Program-made: the position numbers and the translations under genes
Assembly (NCBI RefSeq): GCF_032362555.1
Contig: NC_083520.1
Coordinates: forward strand, 9,052,001 to 9,116,000
Length of the DNA stretch: 64,000 nt
Source of the DNA: Amyelois transitella
Taxonomy: Eukaryota; Arthropoda; Insecta; Lepidoptera; Pyralidae
Direction of reading: 5' to 3'
Notes under the pieces: model-generated
What the model was told of the DNA's origin: nothing
Seen by the model: the letters and a program-made list of their open reading frames with translations, nothing else
Databases searched by the model: none
Part shown: piece after piece, positions 1 to 12,214 of the stretch
Numbering within the stretch: the first letter of the stretch is position 1
Layout of the letters: the number at the start of each line of letters is the position of its first letter

Positions 1-157
1 GAACTTGTCCTGATTGGCCTGGGTCTTGGATGTTTATCTATATAAGTATTTATTATAAAATATAGTATCGTTGAGTTATTATCTCGTAACACAAGTCTCG
101 AAATTACTTCGAGGCTAACTCAATCTGTGTAATTACACAAATTTGTCCCGTATATAT
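1..157 (+). repeat. tRNA-derived SINE, 5'-truncated by the window edge
   Basis: The first ~155 bases match the body and tail of the tRNA-headed SINE seen complete at 42393-42645: a GATTGGCCTGGGTCTTGGAT block, a TTATTATAAAATATAGTATC block, the GAGTTA...TAACTC segment and a TTTGTCCCGTATAT tail. The tRNA-like head lies outside the window. Confidence 0.8.
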
Positions 158-397
158 TTATTTATTTTTAATTTAATTTTTCCTTGATTATTAGATAAAC
201 AACTCACTCTGCTTGAGAAATGATAAGCATTTATAGGCAAATTCCTGCCAACTAATCTATGAATCAGTGGTGGTGCTTCAAATATATTTGTTTTGATTGG
301 ATAGGATTATTTGTTATTGATTACTTAAAGTAGTGAATACACTATAATTTTGTAGTGTAGTTTTTAGCACTTTAAATCAAATCAATTTATGATTATC

Positions 398-466
398 ATG
401 GCAAGTGGAAAGATAAAGTAGTCTCTGCCCGAAAAAGCCTCCCGAAAAAGATGTGATTCTATGTAT
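398..466 (-). repeat. Interspersed family B, partial decayed copy
   Basis: The block TGGCAAGTGGAAAG...GTAGTCTCTGCC is the reverse complement of the family-B core seen at 25316-25472 and 27431-27660. Only the central part is recognisable. Confidence 0.6.
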
Positions 467-1270
467 AGTCACCCTCATATTTTTTTTTCAAATAAAAAAG
501 AAAATTAAGGCAAAGTTTGGCCTATCAGTCTTTATGCAACTGTTAGTACTGTCTACCCCGTAAGGGATAAAGACTAATGTATGTATGTATTTAGAATCAA
601 TACGAGCGCTGCAATAGTAGAAGCTACGACAGAGTAAAGAAATTATAATTTAAAACTGAAACACCCCATCTCTTTCCCATGGCGATATCCATTTTTCAAA
701 AGGCGACTAAAGGATAGGCGTATTCGTCTAGTGCAGCTTTTACTATGATTTTGCACTTTTCAAAGGCGACTAAAGGATTCATCTAGTTAATCTGTTTACT
801 ACCTATTCTTGGTTTTAATTGTACCTAATCTGTCTCCTCCGCAAGGAATTAAGACGTGAGTGACGCGTAGGCCCCTGTAGTGTCGGCTTTGTCTGAAAGC
901 GATAATCTGTACCACTTTCTTATCTGATGGTCACTGATAATGCGGTGACGAAGCGTTGCGTTTAAAAAAGGAAAGCATGACAGAATTCTGTTAGTACAGA
1001 GAGGGCTATTAAACTTAATTATACTGCGAATTAATAAACAGTAAGTTTTTTTTTAATATTCCGATATAACTACACTAGTTAGTACCTACGGACAATGTAT
1101 TTAATAATTCATGGGATAAGTCCGCCATTGCAAGTGATTTGTTTCTTTTATAACTATGTATTTCTATGTAATTGTACAAACGTGTATTTTTGTGGGCAAA
1201 ATATTTAGTAAGGATTCCCGAAAGTCCTATAGGAAGGTAAAAGAATAGAATTTTAAGTAGGTAAAGTTAC

Positions 1271-1529
1271 ACATACATACATATATGGTCACGTCTATAT
1301 CCCTTGTGGGGTAGACAGAGCCAACTGTCTTGAAAATACTGATAGGCCACGCTCAGCTATTTGGCTTAATGATAGAATTGAGATTCAAATAGTGACAGGT
1401 ACAGCCCATCGCCTAAATAAAGAATTCCAAGTTTGTAAGCCTATCCCGTAGTCGCCTTTTACGACATCTATGGGAAATAGATGGAGTGGTTCTATTCTTT
1501 TTTGTACTGGTGCCGGGAACCACACGGCA
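1271..1529 (-). repeat. Interspersed SINE-like family A, near full length
   Basis: This ~260-bp element is the commonest repeat of the window. In its own orientation it starts GCCGTGTGGTTCCCGGCACC, runs through an ATGTCGTAAAAGGCGACTAA block and a CTGTCACTATTTGAATCTCA block, and ends GGGATATAGACGTGA followed by (TATG)n. Here it lies reversed, with the CATA-rich end at 1271 and the CCGGGAACCACACGGC end at 1529. Its length, fixed head and microsatellite tail suggest a SINE, but I cannot place its RNA ancestor. Further fragments not listed separately lie near 530-590, 655-790, 19055-19140, 19680-19790, 34790-34880, 49950-50080 and 50550-50680. Confidence 0.8.
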
Positions 1530-2908
1530 AAGTTATAAATGAAACCTATCAATAATAGCCAGCCAAAAAGTTATCTAAGGCCACAACCAATAAGTATGTT
1601 GAATTGTTTTGTAGTTTCTATCTGAAACTGCAGATTTAGATTAGGAAGTTCGATTTTTTACTGTTTTATCCCTGATGTATTTTAGTTTAAACCTATTTTT
1701 GGAGTGACAACTGGTTCCCATAAAGACAATGATATAAAAAAGTAACTGCTCTGAGTTCCCGAAATGATAATCACGTTTACTTGAAATAAAAGTGTGACAA
1801 AGGTGTATGACAAAAAAAAATTAAATCTGCGAAAAATATAATGATAGTAATCATAAAATCAGGAATATAAGATTTCTATTTCTATATAGAGTGAAAATAT
1901 TCTCGTACCAATCCTTTTGGAAAAGATGTTTTTAATATTTATATCCTTTCAGGCTGTCCGTTTTTCTCTGTGTCACTAGGTATTTGAATGAACGCGACTT
2001 TTTAGTCTTCTCAAGACTTTTGGCGTTTGGTTTGCGCCAATTAGTTACCTGTGCGCAATTTCCATAGTGAAAGAAAAAAAAATCTTCCCGCTTTTTTCCA
2101 ACGCTGATCGAATACACATCTTCTTATCGTGTCCAGAGTTTTATTTAGATAAAAATAAAGGACTAGTTGACCTCATCGGTTGGCGGCAGGGCCAATATAT
2201 CATGCAATGGAGACGTATGTGGATTTATGATTTTTATTAAAATTTATTAAAAAAAAAAGTACCTAACATGACTATGTTAATCAGAAAGGACAATGTTATT
2301 GTTTCGCAGAAATTCCCTATGTTTATGGAATGATAAATTCTGGCAGTTGTGCAAACATTCTTTGTCCATGCAACGCAGGGTCACTAAACATGTAGCGTGC
2401 GTTAGGACTCAGTATGCTTTCGTCATGATATTGTTACGTTACTGAAAAAAAAGTTAACTAGTGGACATTTTGTAGATATTTATTCCTAGTAAATTAATTA
2501 GAGATTTATTTTTGTGATTCATTTACGCATTTACCCAAAATAAGTGTACCTACCTATTTAAATTACCTATTTAATTTAAAAAAAACGCAAAATCATTTTT
2601 GTGATTAATTTATTACAGCGACGGGACTGTAAAATTTGTCAGAGTTATACTAATAACAAGTAAACTCTTGCTGTGAATGTAGTAAAAAAAGCCTTTAGGA
2701 CAAAAGCAGTGACTGCTCTAGGTTTGATGTTAGCTGTACTCATAAACTTTTAAAAATAACAATGTAAACAGACAGCATTTATTTGCGATCTATGAAAATT
2801 AAAAAAAAATACAAAAATAATAATAAAAACAAACTAGAAACATAATGTTTTTAGCTAAACCAAGATGTGTCCATAAATCCATTGATCCGAAATAATCGAT
2901 CTTCCCAG

Positions 2909-5900
2909 ATGAGTCAAATCCTGGTGCTGATGTCCTGCCTAGTGGCGTGTGTGCTGGGCCACGGCCGAGTTCTCCAGCCCCCCTCCAGGGCTTCGGCCTG
3001 GAGGTTTGGCTTCCCCACCGCCCCCAACTATGACGACGACGGCTTAAACTGCGGAGGGTTCGCAAATCAGTGGTCCGGGAACGGGGGCAGGTATGGCTTA
3101 ATTGTTTTTTATCGTAAACCGAGTATCGAAGAAACATAATGTATTGGAAGAGGCATCTCTCTTCCCCGATACAATTAACTTGGGGATTTTTAAGGCAAGA
3201 GTGAATAGGCACTATTTGAGCCTGGGTGCACCACCTTATGCCTCATCTTGCTTACCACCAGGCAGATTGAGGTCAAAATCACTCAAATCAATTATAAAAA
3301 GGGTATCCCCTAGTAGAAGGGGTAGGCGGAACCCTTCAGTGGAGGATGCAACCGCGAATACGCAGGGATGAGAGAGAGAATTGGAGGAAGCTGTCTGAAT
3401 TTAATGAAATAGAAAGATTTTCCTCTTTCTGATATCATTTCGTTTTCCCAGATCTAATAGTAGATTCCTTCAGCCGCTAAACCATTCTTATAATATACTT
3501 ATCATTTACACGAATATTCATAATCATTCATAACGCATAACAGAACCCGCTAAAGATAACATGTACCTTAGTTAAACCGATATAATAATAGCTATGTTTT
3601 TTCCAGATGCGGTATCTGTGGTGATCCTTACGAAGCGCCAATCCCCCGTCCCCACGAACTTGGCGGGAAGTATGGAGACGGCGTGATCGTCGCTAGTTAC
3701 CTGCCCGGGTCCCTGTTCACCGCCACCGTGGAGCTCACAGCCTACCACAGGGGCTTCTGGGAATTCAAACTCTGCCCCGACCCTGGCATTGACGACCAAG
3801 AATGCTTTGACAGTTTCGTATTAGAATTAGAAGACGGGGGCACCAAATTTTATCCAAATCGAGGAAGCTCAAAATATAGCGTCAATTACAGATTACCCCC
3901 CGGATTGAGCTGTGATCATTGCGTCTTACAATGGAGGTATACAGCTGGGAATAATTGGGGAATATGCGCGAATGGAACTCAGGGTTTGGGGTGCGGAAAC
4001 CAAGAGCAATTCGGCGCGTGTTCAGATATTTCCATCGTCAGTTCTAGAAGCTTCGAAGACAATGTGCTGAGAGAGGATTATCAGGATGTCCCGTATCCGT
4101 TGATGAGTTTCTTGAAAAATGGGTACTTTGATGCTAAGCAAGGTGAGGAAGATTTGGAAAGAGACTGAGCTGTAAATAATTGCTTCATTAGGGTTATTTT
4201 ACCATAGGGACTTGTCTGACGCCTCGACTTACTTCAACATTTTATCAGGGGCGTTGTTCAGGTCCTCATTCTAACAAATTTGATCCGCAGATATGTACAG
4301 ATATTTTCACAGGGTAGAAAAATTCACATAGGGAGTACTAGAAAGACCGCAACTTTATATCAGGAAAACTAAATCGTTTTATGCTCTAACAATTAGTACC
4401 CTGTAACCTATGAAATGCACGACACATCGATAATTCTTACTTCTTACAGTAAAAATTGCTTACAAGAGAAGATAAGGAAAGTAGAGGTAATTGTAAATCT
4501 GGTATAGGTATAATCCATACCGAAGTAAAAATACTTATAAATATGTATAAGTATTTTTTTATAAATAAAAGGCCTTATTATATTTACCAAGTTAGTAGGA
4601 ATACTTATATTATAAATAAGTTTCGCCAGTAGTCACGTCCTAGTCTAAAAATAAATATTTTTATATATTAACATTTGGGTTTTATTAATTAAGTACAATG
4701 CTGACTATCACACAGGGATTGGCGACGCTCCTGAGTTAGCTAAATTAGTGCTCACATAGTCGTTAAATAGCTAAATCCGTAATCAGGGAGAATTTTGAGT
4801 GATATGAAATGTAAGCCCTAATTTTCAAAGCCACTTCACATGATGAGTCCTTAGTTCCTCATCCCTGACAAGCACTTGCTTCCTTACCCCTGACCAGCCT
4901 TCTAACGATACCATCAAATATACCTTTCGGTTGTGAAAAAGGAATAGCTCTTTCTTATCGTTATAATAGATATACCTTTTTTACGGGAGGTTAAAGATGC
5001 AACAAGGTTCTTTGACATTGTATGCAGATCTGTTTTACGGCTGTGGTTAACCGCAAATTTACTATAAAATAAAAATCATTTCACTTTGTTCGCCAATAAT
5101 ATATTCATTTTGGAACCTCGCCAACGATTGGTATAGGATTTTGATGGATTGACTCATCATACATTACATACATCGAAGGAGTCATACACGTGTAAGCTAT
5201 TCTTGATTTGAGTGACTCACAAAAATTATAAAGGTCCTACTACCATTCTATAGGCATGATGCAGGACCAACCATATGAATAATTTACGTTAAAAAGATGG
5301 TGCGTGACGACCATGTGCCGTGTGGTTCCCGGCACCATTACAAAAAAGAATAGAAACACTCCATCTCTTTCCCACGGATGTCGTAAAAGGCGAGTAAGGG
5401 ATAGGCTTATAAACTTGGGATTCCTCTTTTAGGAGATGAGATAGCAACCTGTCACTATTTGAATCTCAATTATATCACTAAGCCAAACAGCTGAGCATGG
5501 CCTATCAGTCTTTTCAAGACTGGTGGCTCTGGTTATCCCGCTAGGGATATAGACGTGATCACATGTATGTATGTATGTAAACGACGGTGTAGCGGGAGCG
5601 ATGTTTTGAGCTCGACCGCCAAAATATTTTTTTTCCGCTAGGCGTGTCTAATCTGACGCTGAGTTTAATATTCTTTATTTATATGTTTTATCTATCTATA
5701 TAGATTTTATGAACATTAAAAAATATGTTTTACATAGATATATTTTTTATTCTATTCCTTGTTAGCACCTTACCTCAATCGCGATAAACCTTTAAAAATA
5801 ATACCATTAGGTGGCTTAAAAGAGACTAACACAAAATTCAATAAGGATTTTAAGTTAAGCACTTATTAGCAACAATTATTCATTGTTTTACTCTACAACA

Positions 5901-6207
5901 TTCGCAGTAGATATTATTTTTTATATTTTTTAACGTGGGATATACATAGATACTTACCTATCACCATAACTAACAGCATAACTCTAAAAATAGACACTAA
6001 CAATTATGAATGCTTTAAAATCTGTTACAAAATTTTTACCTAACAGGCGTCCTGCAACTTCTGAGAGGACTGTACGAGTATCCGCGGCAAAAGTCAGAGG
6101 CGAAAACTAGACATGTCAAAGCTAAGCGAAGGAAAAAGAAGAATAAGAAGAAAACCAAGCCACATAAATGGAAAAAGGTTACAAATAAAAAAATTGTTGT
6201 AAGGTAG
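2909..6207 (+). CDS. AA15-family lytic polysaccharide monooxygenase (secreted, three exons)
   Basis: Exons are 2909-3090, 3607-4142 and 6047-6207 and give 292 aa. AA15 enzymes are copper-dependent oxidases that cut chitin or cellulose outside the cell. Residues 1-17 form a signal peptide (MSQILVLMSCLVACVLG). Cleavage would leave His18 as the N-terminal copper-brace histidine (HGRVLQPPSR), the family hallmark, with His108 in AYHRGFWEFKL as the second copper ligand. Many cysteine motifs (CGGF, RCGICGDP, CDHC, GACSDI) fit the disulfide-rich fold. Start choice: the Met at 2867 is in frame, but only the Met at 2909 yields a clean signal peptide. The third exon is my inference. A strong donor (CAAG/GTGAGG at 4142) joins in frame to a CTAACAG acceptor at 6046 and adds 53 residues rich in Lys/Arg. 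If intron 2 is retained, the protein ends in the acidic GEEDLERD at 4168. Confidence 0.9.
3091..3606 (+). other. Intron 1 of the AA15 gene
   Basis: A phase-2 GT-AG intron that splits an Arg codon (AG/A). Positions about 3190-3300 carry a decayed interspersed repeat also seen near 20240-20310 and 46810-46910 (CATCTTGCTTACC...CAGG core). Confidence 0.75.
4564..4569 (+). terminator. Candidate poly(A) signal for a short AA15 transcript
   Basis: AATAAA lies about 395 bp after the TGA at 4166-4168 and inside intron 2 of the three-exon model. It could end a transcript that keeps the acidic C-terminus. In AT-rich DNA the motif also occurs by chance. Confidence 0.35.
5317..5579 (+). repeat. Interspersed family A, full length, in AA15 intron 2
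   Basis: Forward copy from GCCGTGTGGTTCCCGGCACC to the (ATGT)n tail. It supports reading 4143-6046 as intronic. Confidence 0.85.
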
Positions 6208-6579
6208 TAATTTAGGTATCGATAAGATTTATATCACTGCCCAAGGTAGAATAGGCAGTAGTCCTATAAGGCTCGACTGGCTGGCTGGCGCGTTGGTCCC
6301 AACACTAAAGTATGGGAGTGAAATTTGGGCCTGCACGATAGTGATCTTCGACATAGGACTGCTAAGGGATGGCCGACGTAGGAGGGCGACTAAAGGACGA
6401 ACAAACTATGACATCCTCTTGGTGTTAGATTCTGTCCTCACCTCCTGGAGAAAAAAACTGGAGGTCCGCTAGTGACTACAATCTCGGGAGTCAGTACGAC
6501 AGGTTTTTAACTAGCTTTAACTTTTTGGCTAATTTATTACTATGCTTGACAGTGATAGTAATATTTTTTTTTATTTCTA

Positions 6580-6855
6580 TATATACATACATATAATCAC
6601 GTCTATATCACTTGCGGGGCAGACAGAGCCAACAGTCTTGTACAGACTGATAGGCCACGCTCAGCTATTTGGCTTTAAGAAGAAACCTGTCACGATTTGA
6701 ATTGAGATTCAAATAGTGACAGGTTGCTAGCCCATCGCCTAAAAGAAGAATCCCAAGTTTATAAGCCTACCCCTTAGTCGCCTTTTACGACATCCATGGG
6801 AGAGAGATGGAGTGGTCCTATTCTTTTTTCTATTGGTGCCGGGAACCACACGGCA
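6580..6855 (-). repeat. Interspersed family A, full length with an internal fold-back
   Basis: Reversed copy. Relative to other copies it has an extra arm at 6684-6702 that is the inverse of 6707-6725, creating a 19-bp hairpin with a TGAG loop and one mismatch. Confidence 0.85.
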
Positions 6856-9315
6856 TACTTTACATACTATTGGGCTTCAAACGTTTCAAAGCTCTGCAGC
6901 AGACTACCTTATTTTTGACCTGGTATTTACACAACTACATGATCACTTTATTGCTGCCTGATCAACTCTATCAGGAATTCTATATCATACAAAAGTGTGG
7001 TGTTATTTTGTTCTGCGGTAAACCGCATATTTCTTTTAATTCTCTAGATATTTTTTCATTCGCAGATGCTGTATTCAAAGTTCTGATCAGACGAAGTTCA
7101 AAATACCAAAGAAGAGAAAGCGTGTTTCCGATAGATGACAGTCTTCGTACATTAAGACTTCAGAGATCTGATTAGATAACTTATTATTCAGACGTTCATG
7201 AAATTCAGTAAGAACATTTGACGAGTGGCAACACTCAAGAAAACGCTTCATAGCATAAAACTCTTTACACGACTGCGCATGAAAGGTGTACAATTTATAG
7301 GGTGCAGTGTTGTTTGCATGTGTAAGTTTATTTACTACGACATACAATCAAAACCTTGGACAAAATAACCTAAAACAGCAACCTTATTTTAAAAATAATG
7401 GAAAACAAATCACAAAATAAAACAATTATTTCTAATTCACTGTTTTTATTTACACAATAAATATAACCAGGTGAGGTTGAACAACGATTCTATACAACTG
7501 GTAAAATGTCGTAGCTAACTTCATTAAATTCAACGCCTTGGCCCGGGTTTCGAAATTTGACTTCTATTTTGTTCGAGTTAAGGTCGAATCTCGAAAAATA
7601 GGGACTATCAAAAGTGAACTCTTACTGATACTAAGTCTTAGTTCAATCCAAGTTTGCAAAATTCATTTATATGGCCCTATCATTCAAATTTCAATGCATT
7701 ATCACGTTCCGTGCCTTAATTGTTGTAACAATAATTTACTTATCATTTTTTAACCATAATGAGGGGTTAAGTTAAGAATATAATGCGTTTCGTCATGTGG
7801 AGAAAAAGTCAGCCACGACACCAAAACCTTAGTCTCTTGACAAAAATCTAGTTTCTAACAAGCGTAACAAAAAACAGCCAATCAACCAATAGTTACCCAT
7901 TAAAGAACAGATTACGCAACGTATATAAACTTTTTATTTTGTCATTGAAATAATTATGACACTATGAAAGTATTGTCATCGGCAGAAGTTCAATATCAGA
8001 AAGAAATGTTTTACACAAAGATTATTTGTAAAACGTACCTTAACGATATGTTTTAATACACGTTGCTAGAACCTGCGGTCAACACGAAATATTATTTTAA
8101 AGTAATAGTAAGACTTAAAGAAGTAAGATTTAAACCAAAAGGCAGGAATTGCAATAGACTTGAACGAAACTAATTAGAAAGTGAAGGCTATGAACTTGGC
8201 GATTCTTCGAGCTAAGCTTTCGCGTTACATTATTACGTGGATAAGTAGGAAATGTGTCTATGTATGTATATATTAAATATACAGGTCACTTTATGTTAAC
8301 ATGAACGAAGCCACACACGTTAGTAAAGTAAATATTTAATTAAAGAGAAGAGACATTAAAAATTAGTTCTTTATAAATACTTTTACTTCTATGTTTCTTG
8401 CTCAAATATTTTTATTAGGTGCAGTTAAATTTCTATTGAATCCGTTCCAATCCTGCCTTTTCGTATAAAATCCCACTTCTGAAGAAATTCCTCTAAATCA
8501 TACAGAAATTAACCAGTAAACAGGTCATCCATCTCACTCTAAGTGAACCACTTAAAAAGAGACGGGAACTAATCTAACAGCTATATACAAAACAGTTACA
8601 AAATTATAGTAAAAAAGCAAAATGCTTTTACAAAACTCTTAAATTATTCACACCCATGTTTTTACATTAAATATTGCCTTTTTATAATTACTCCTTGTAA
8701 CACACAAAAGATTTTGCAAAGTATATTGTCTATAGATTTTGTTGAGATATTCCTACAACTGTAAACTAATATTTTATTGTTTATTAACTGTTAATTTTAT
8801 TTAATAATAATTTGGATTAAAGCCATAACAAGCACTTTACTGCTACTAACAAATTAAATATCAAACGTAATATTTGTGCAAACAGAGTGACAACAAATAA
8901 GAAAGTTAAGTGAACCCGCAATAAGGTAACAAAACAAATGTTTATGCAAAAAAAAGTAGTAATTAATTGTCTTCGCAAAAAAGTTTCACTTTTTAATAAA
9001 AATTATTGGATTGACTTCATTTTGACTCTTTCATGAAATTGAAAAGAAATCACACGTTGAAAAAAAAAGGCAAAACATCATATGACTTTAATTATGACTA
9101 CTAATTATTGCTTTAAACTATGAAATTTCAGTCTATTGTTAATACTAGTTAAACCGGTAATTTTGAACTGCAATTTTATTTAGTATATAGCACACACATA
9201 TATATGTATATGTAATATATAACTTAACAATTTAAAACACAGCCCCATCTAACCATCTAATTTAGCGAACTAAAGTATAAAAATCTGAGCTTAGAATTTG
9301 TAGGATATTAACATA

Positions 9316-9410
9316 TGTATTTATTTAGTCACATATATGTCCCTTGCGGGGTAGACAAAGCCAACAGCCTTGAAAAGACAGGCCACATTCAGCTGTTTGG
9401 CTTAATGCGT
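9316..9410 (-). repeat. Interspersed family A, partial
   Basis: Only the CATA-end third is present (CCCTTGCGGGGTAGACA...GCTGTTTGGCTTAATG). Another copy follows in the opposite orientation at 9540. Confidence 0.8.
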
Positions 9411-9539
9411 ATTAGAGTCGGAGAACGCGTTTCAGAGTCTTACAACAGTCACAGCGAAGGAGTAAGAGAAAAAGCTAGCACGATGAAGAGCAGTAGTTAA
9501 GAGTTATTAGAAGAACGCAAGACTCGTCATTATTTTGTT

Positions 9540-9790
9540 ACCGGCACCAATAAAAAAAAACGGACCACTCCTTAACTTTTCCATAGATATCGTAAAAGGC
9601 GACTAAGGGAAGGCTTATAAACTTAATATACTTCTTTTAGCCGATGGGTTAGCAACTTGTCACTATTTGAATCTCAATTCAATCATCAAGCCGAAAAGCT
9701 GAACGTGGCCTATCAGTCCTTTCAAGACAGTTGGCTCTGTCTTCCCCGTATGGGATATAGACGTGACTATATGTATGTACGCACGTATTC
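9540..9790 (+). repeat. Interspersed family A, near full length
   Basis: Runs from ACCGGCACCAATA to the GTATGTAC tail, with a 5' end shorter than the consensus by about ten bases. Confidence 0.8.
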
Positions 9791-10959
9791 GGTGTGGGAT
9801 TAAGACGTGATTGTTAGCAACTAACATGGTAACACTTACACGTGCAGATTAGCTTTGTCACCCGACCGCCGGTATTATTCACCGCTTAGACAGTATTGTC
9901 CTTTTCTATGATATTAAAGTATAATTTAGTTCATAATTATACTAATATCCCACAAATCCATCAAAAAATGCAAACAACAGCGTGTTACCACTCTATATTA
10001 ATTTAATTTCAATTAATTTTATTAATTTATTTTCTCACTGGTCACTACTACATTTTCCAAAAACGTTATGACTTAATCAGTAAATGCTTTATTAGTTATT
10101 AAGAAAAAAAAAACAGCTCTTATTTTAAATTCTACTTCAAATTTGTGTAGTTCACTATGTTTTTAATAGATTTAAAATTATTCATTATAGCTCCGGTATT
10201 AACATTCTTTTTTTTTTTCGAAATTACAGAATTATCGTATAAACGTGATTTTTAATCAATACGTTCCAAGATTTATCCCTATCTATGAATTTTATCATTA
10301 TGCCATCTCATTCTAACTTATGGAAGAACCCTCCGGACAGAACGAGACAGATGCAAGGTACGAGTATACGCGAATTACTAAATCATTTGAAAATTTCATC
10401 AAACTATCTACACACTAATTTCTAGGTAGTATGAATATTTTCATTTAATGATATTTAAAATCTGGAACAAATATTTTCAATTTATATAACCGATCAAATA
10501 GTACCCATCAAAAATATACAAACATTTAGAACGTTTTAAAATATTATATATACCGTTAATATGAATAGAAGGTCGGCACAAATTACAGACATAATATTTT
10601 AAGGGTAACAGAATAGGCATAGAACAGATTTTCTTCAACAATTTATTACATAAAATTTGTAAGTATATTAGTTACTTCATCTTCTTGACAGGTTAATCAT
10701 ATTATTAATTAACAATTACAATTTTAAGACGAGCAAAGCGACAGGCGGAATCTAGTATATACACACAGTTATTCATTATAAACCTTAAAATATTCGTGTA
10801 TAATTCGTGCGGCCCTTATTTGAATAGACGAATTATGGTAACAATATTTTTCATTGCGCTTTGAAAGCGGAATATAACTAAATGGTGAAGCCAATTAAGC
10901 TTCGATCAACTATAAACTAGATTCACACAGAGTAAAATAAAACAAAACACGTCTACACT

Positions 10960-11110
10960 TTTATACGTCATTTCACTGATATGTGCCATTCAAACATGGA
11001 TCTAAATGTATTGCAATAAAGCACACAGTACTTAAATATAAATTTCTAATTTATAAGAGTATAAAAATTTAAGAATTGTGTGCTTCATTGTTATATAATT
11101 TTAAGATCCA
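10960..11110. repeat. Inverted-repeat element (MITE-like)
   Basis: The arm at about 10960-11040 (CACTTTTATACGTCATTT...GGATCT...GCAATAAAGCACAC) is echoed in reverse at 11060-11110 (TTAAGAATTGTGTGCTTCAT...TTTTAAGATCCAT). A single related arm recurs at about 42680-42800. Termini and target duplications are not resolved. Confidence 0.45.
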
Positions 11111-11542
11111 TTTTCAAATGGACGGCGAATTTTTTGTTCGAGACAGTCTATAGATACAACATTGATGCAATAAAGTTTATAACATTGATATATTGAACAG
11201 GTAGGTAGATAATGAGAAGTTCTCTAGTGACAATTTAAAAACAAAGTAGTAACCATTTTTCTCGCTAGATGGCGTTGAGTTTAGGCAAGCAATAATATAA
11301 TTTTACAGTTATTCAGTACTAAGTCCGACCAACGTCATGTTTTTGAAGAATATGTTTAAATTAATGTATCTTTATAGATTTTGATGACGAAAGAGAAACA
11401 ATTTACAAAAAAATATATATATTTTGACAGTTCAATACAATATGACATGTCACATTGAAATCATAGACATTTTAGCTGTGACCAAAATAAAGGGCTTTTA
11501 TAAAAAAAAACATAAACAAAAAGACAATTTCATCTGGCGATA

Positions 11543-12214
11543 ACCAGTTATATCTAGTTCTATCCGCACACCAGGCTAGCTTTAGTTAAATGAAATTGCA
11601 GACACACATCTAGAACGTTCTATTCATATATGTTGAAATTTAAGGGCGCCGCATTTACCTTAGGTTCACAATTAAGCGAAACAAAAGACATTGTGAACCT
11701 AGTCTAGAAATAACCGGATCAAACCAGTCCTATCTACATCCTGGGAAGTTTTGAATTTGACTTGCAGAAATAAGAATTGGAAACACATATGTATGTATAT
11801 AACTTTAACCATAACCAAACCAGTTTGATCCAGTTATAACTGCATACTGAAAGACTCGTCAGAGCTGCTGAAATTTGGCCATATTAATTCGACCTCAGCT
11901 TCAATGCGAAATTGGAGACATTTTAAAACCATAATCATATTCAAACCAGTTTAATCCAGTTATATCCGCATAATGAGAAAGTAGGGTGCTGTTCTATGGG
12001 GTATAGGGTATGTTCTCAATTTCGCTCAAATAATTCATCTTCAGATAACAGAAATCACCTCGCTGAATCTCTACACTCTTTAAATTGCTACAATTTGGTT
12101 TAACTATCAGGCCTCACCTTGTAAGTTGTGTGGAATCGCGGTAACATTGAAAACCTAAAATCTAGAAACAACCGGATCCGAACCAGTTTAATCCAGTTCT
12201 ATCCGCATGCTGGA
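11543..12214 (-). repeat. Degenerate tandem array sharing sequence with the end of the nmd coding region
   Basis: A core AACCAGTTTRATCCAGTT followed by MTATCCGCAT occurs about five times: 11543-11575, 11712-11744, 11815-11853, 11942-11980, and 12181-12214, where it encodes the last residues and stop of nmd. CTAGAAAYAACCGGATC precedes the copies at 11712 and 12181. Spacing is irregular (about 100-240 bp) and the copies are diverged. The array therefore begins inside the last coding exon and continues into the 3' UTR or downstream DNA. Confidence 0.7.

Larger units (their letters stand above)
158..2908. other. Intergenic region upstream of the AA15 LPMO
   Basis: No convincing gene is visible. 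It holds a decayed reverse-oriented family-B repeat (398-466), family-A fragments (about 530-590 and 655-790) and a near full-length family-A repeat (1271-1529). The remainder is AT-rich unique DNA. Core promoter elements for the LPMO gene must lie near its 3' end, but I could not identify one with confidence. Confidence 0.6.
6208..12187. other. Intergenic region between the convergent AA15 and nmd genes
   Basis: No gene is recognised. It contains family-A copies (6580-6855, 9316-9410, 9540-9790), an AT-rich unique stretch at 6860-9300, an inverted-repeat element near 10960-11110, and a degenerate repeat array at about 11543-12214 just beyond the nmd stop codon. Short reading frames at 6807, 7087, 7538 and 9315 show no recognisable domain, and those at 6807 and 9315 overlap repeats. 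Confidence 0.6.

Noticed and set aside
2867-2908. A longer start for the AA15 protein (14 extra residues)
   Set aside because: The extra residues (MSINPLIRNNRSSQ) would precede and spoil the signal peptide that leads to the catalytic His.
2909-6207. The AA15 gene as a bacterial transfer
   Set aside because: It has GT-AG introns and insect AA15 features. AA15 is a known animal family.
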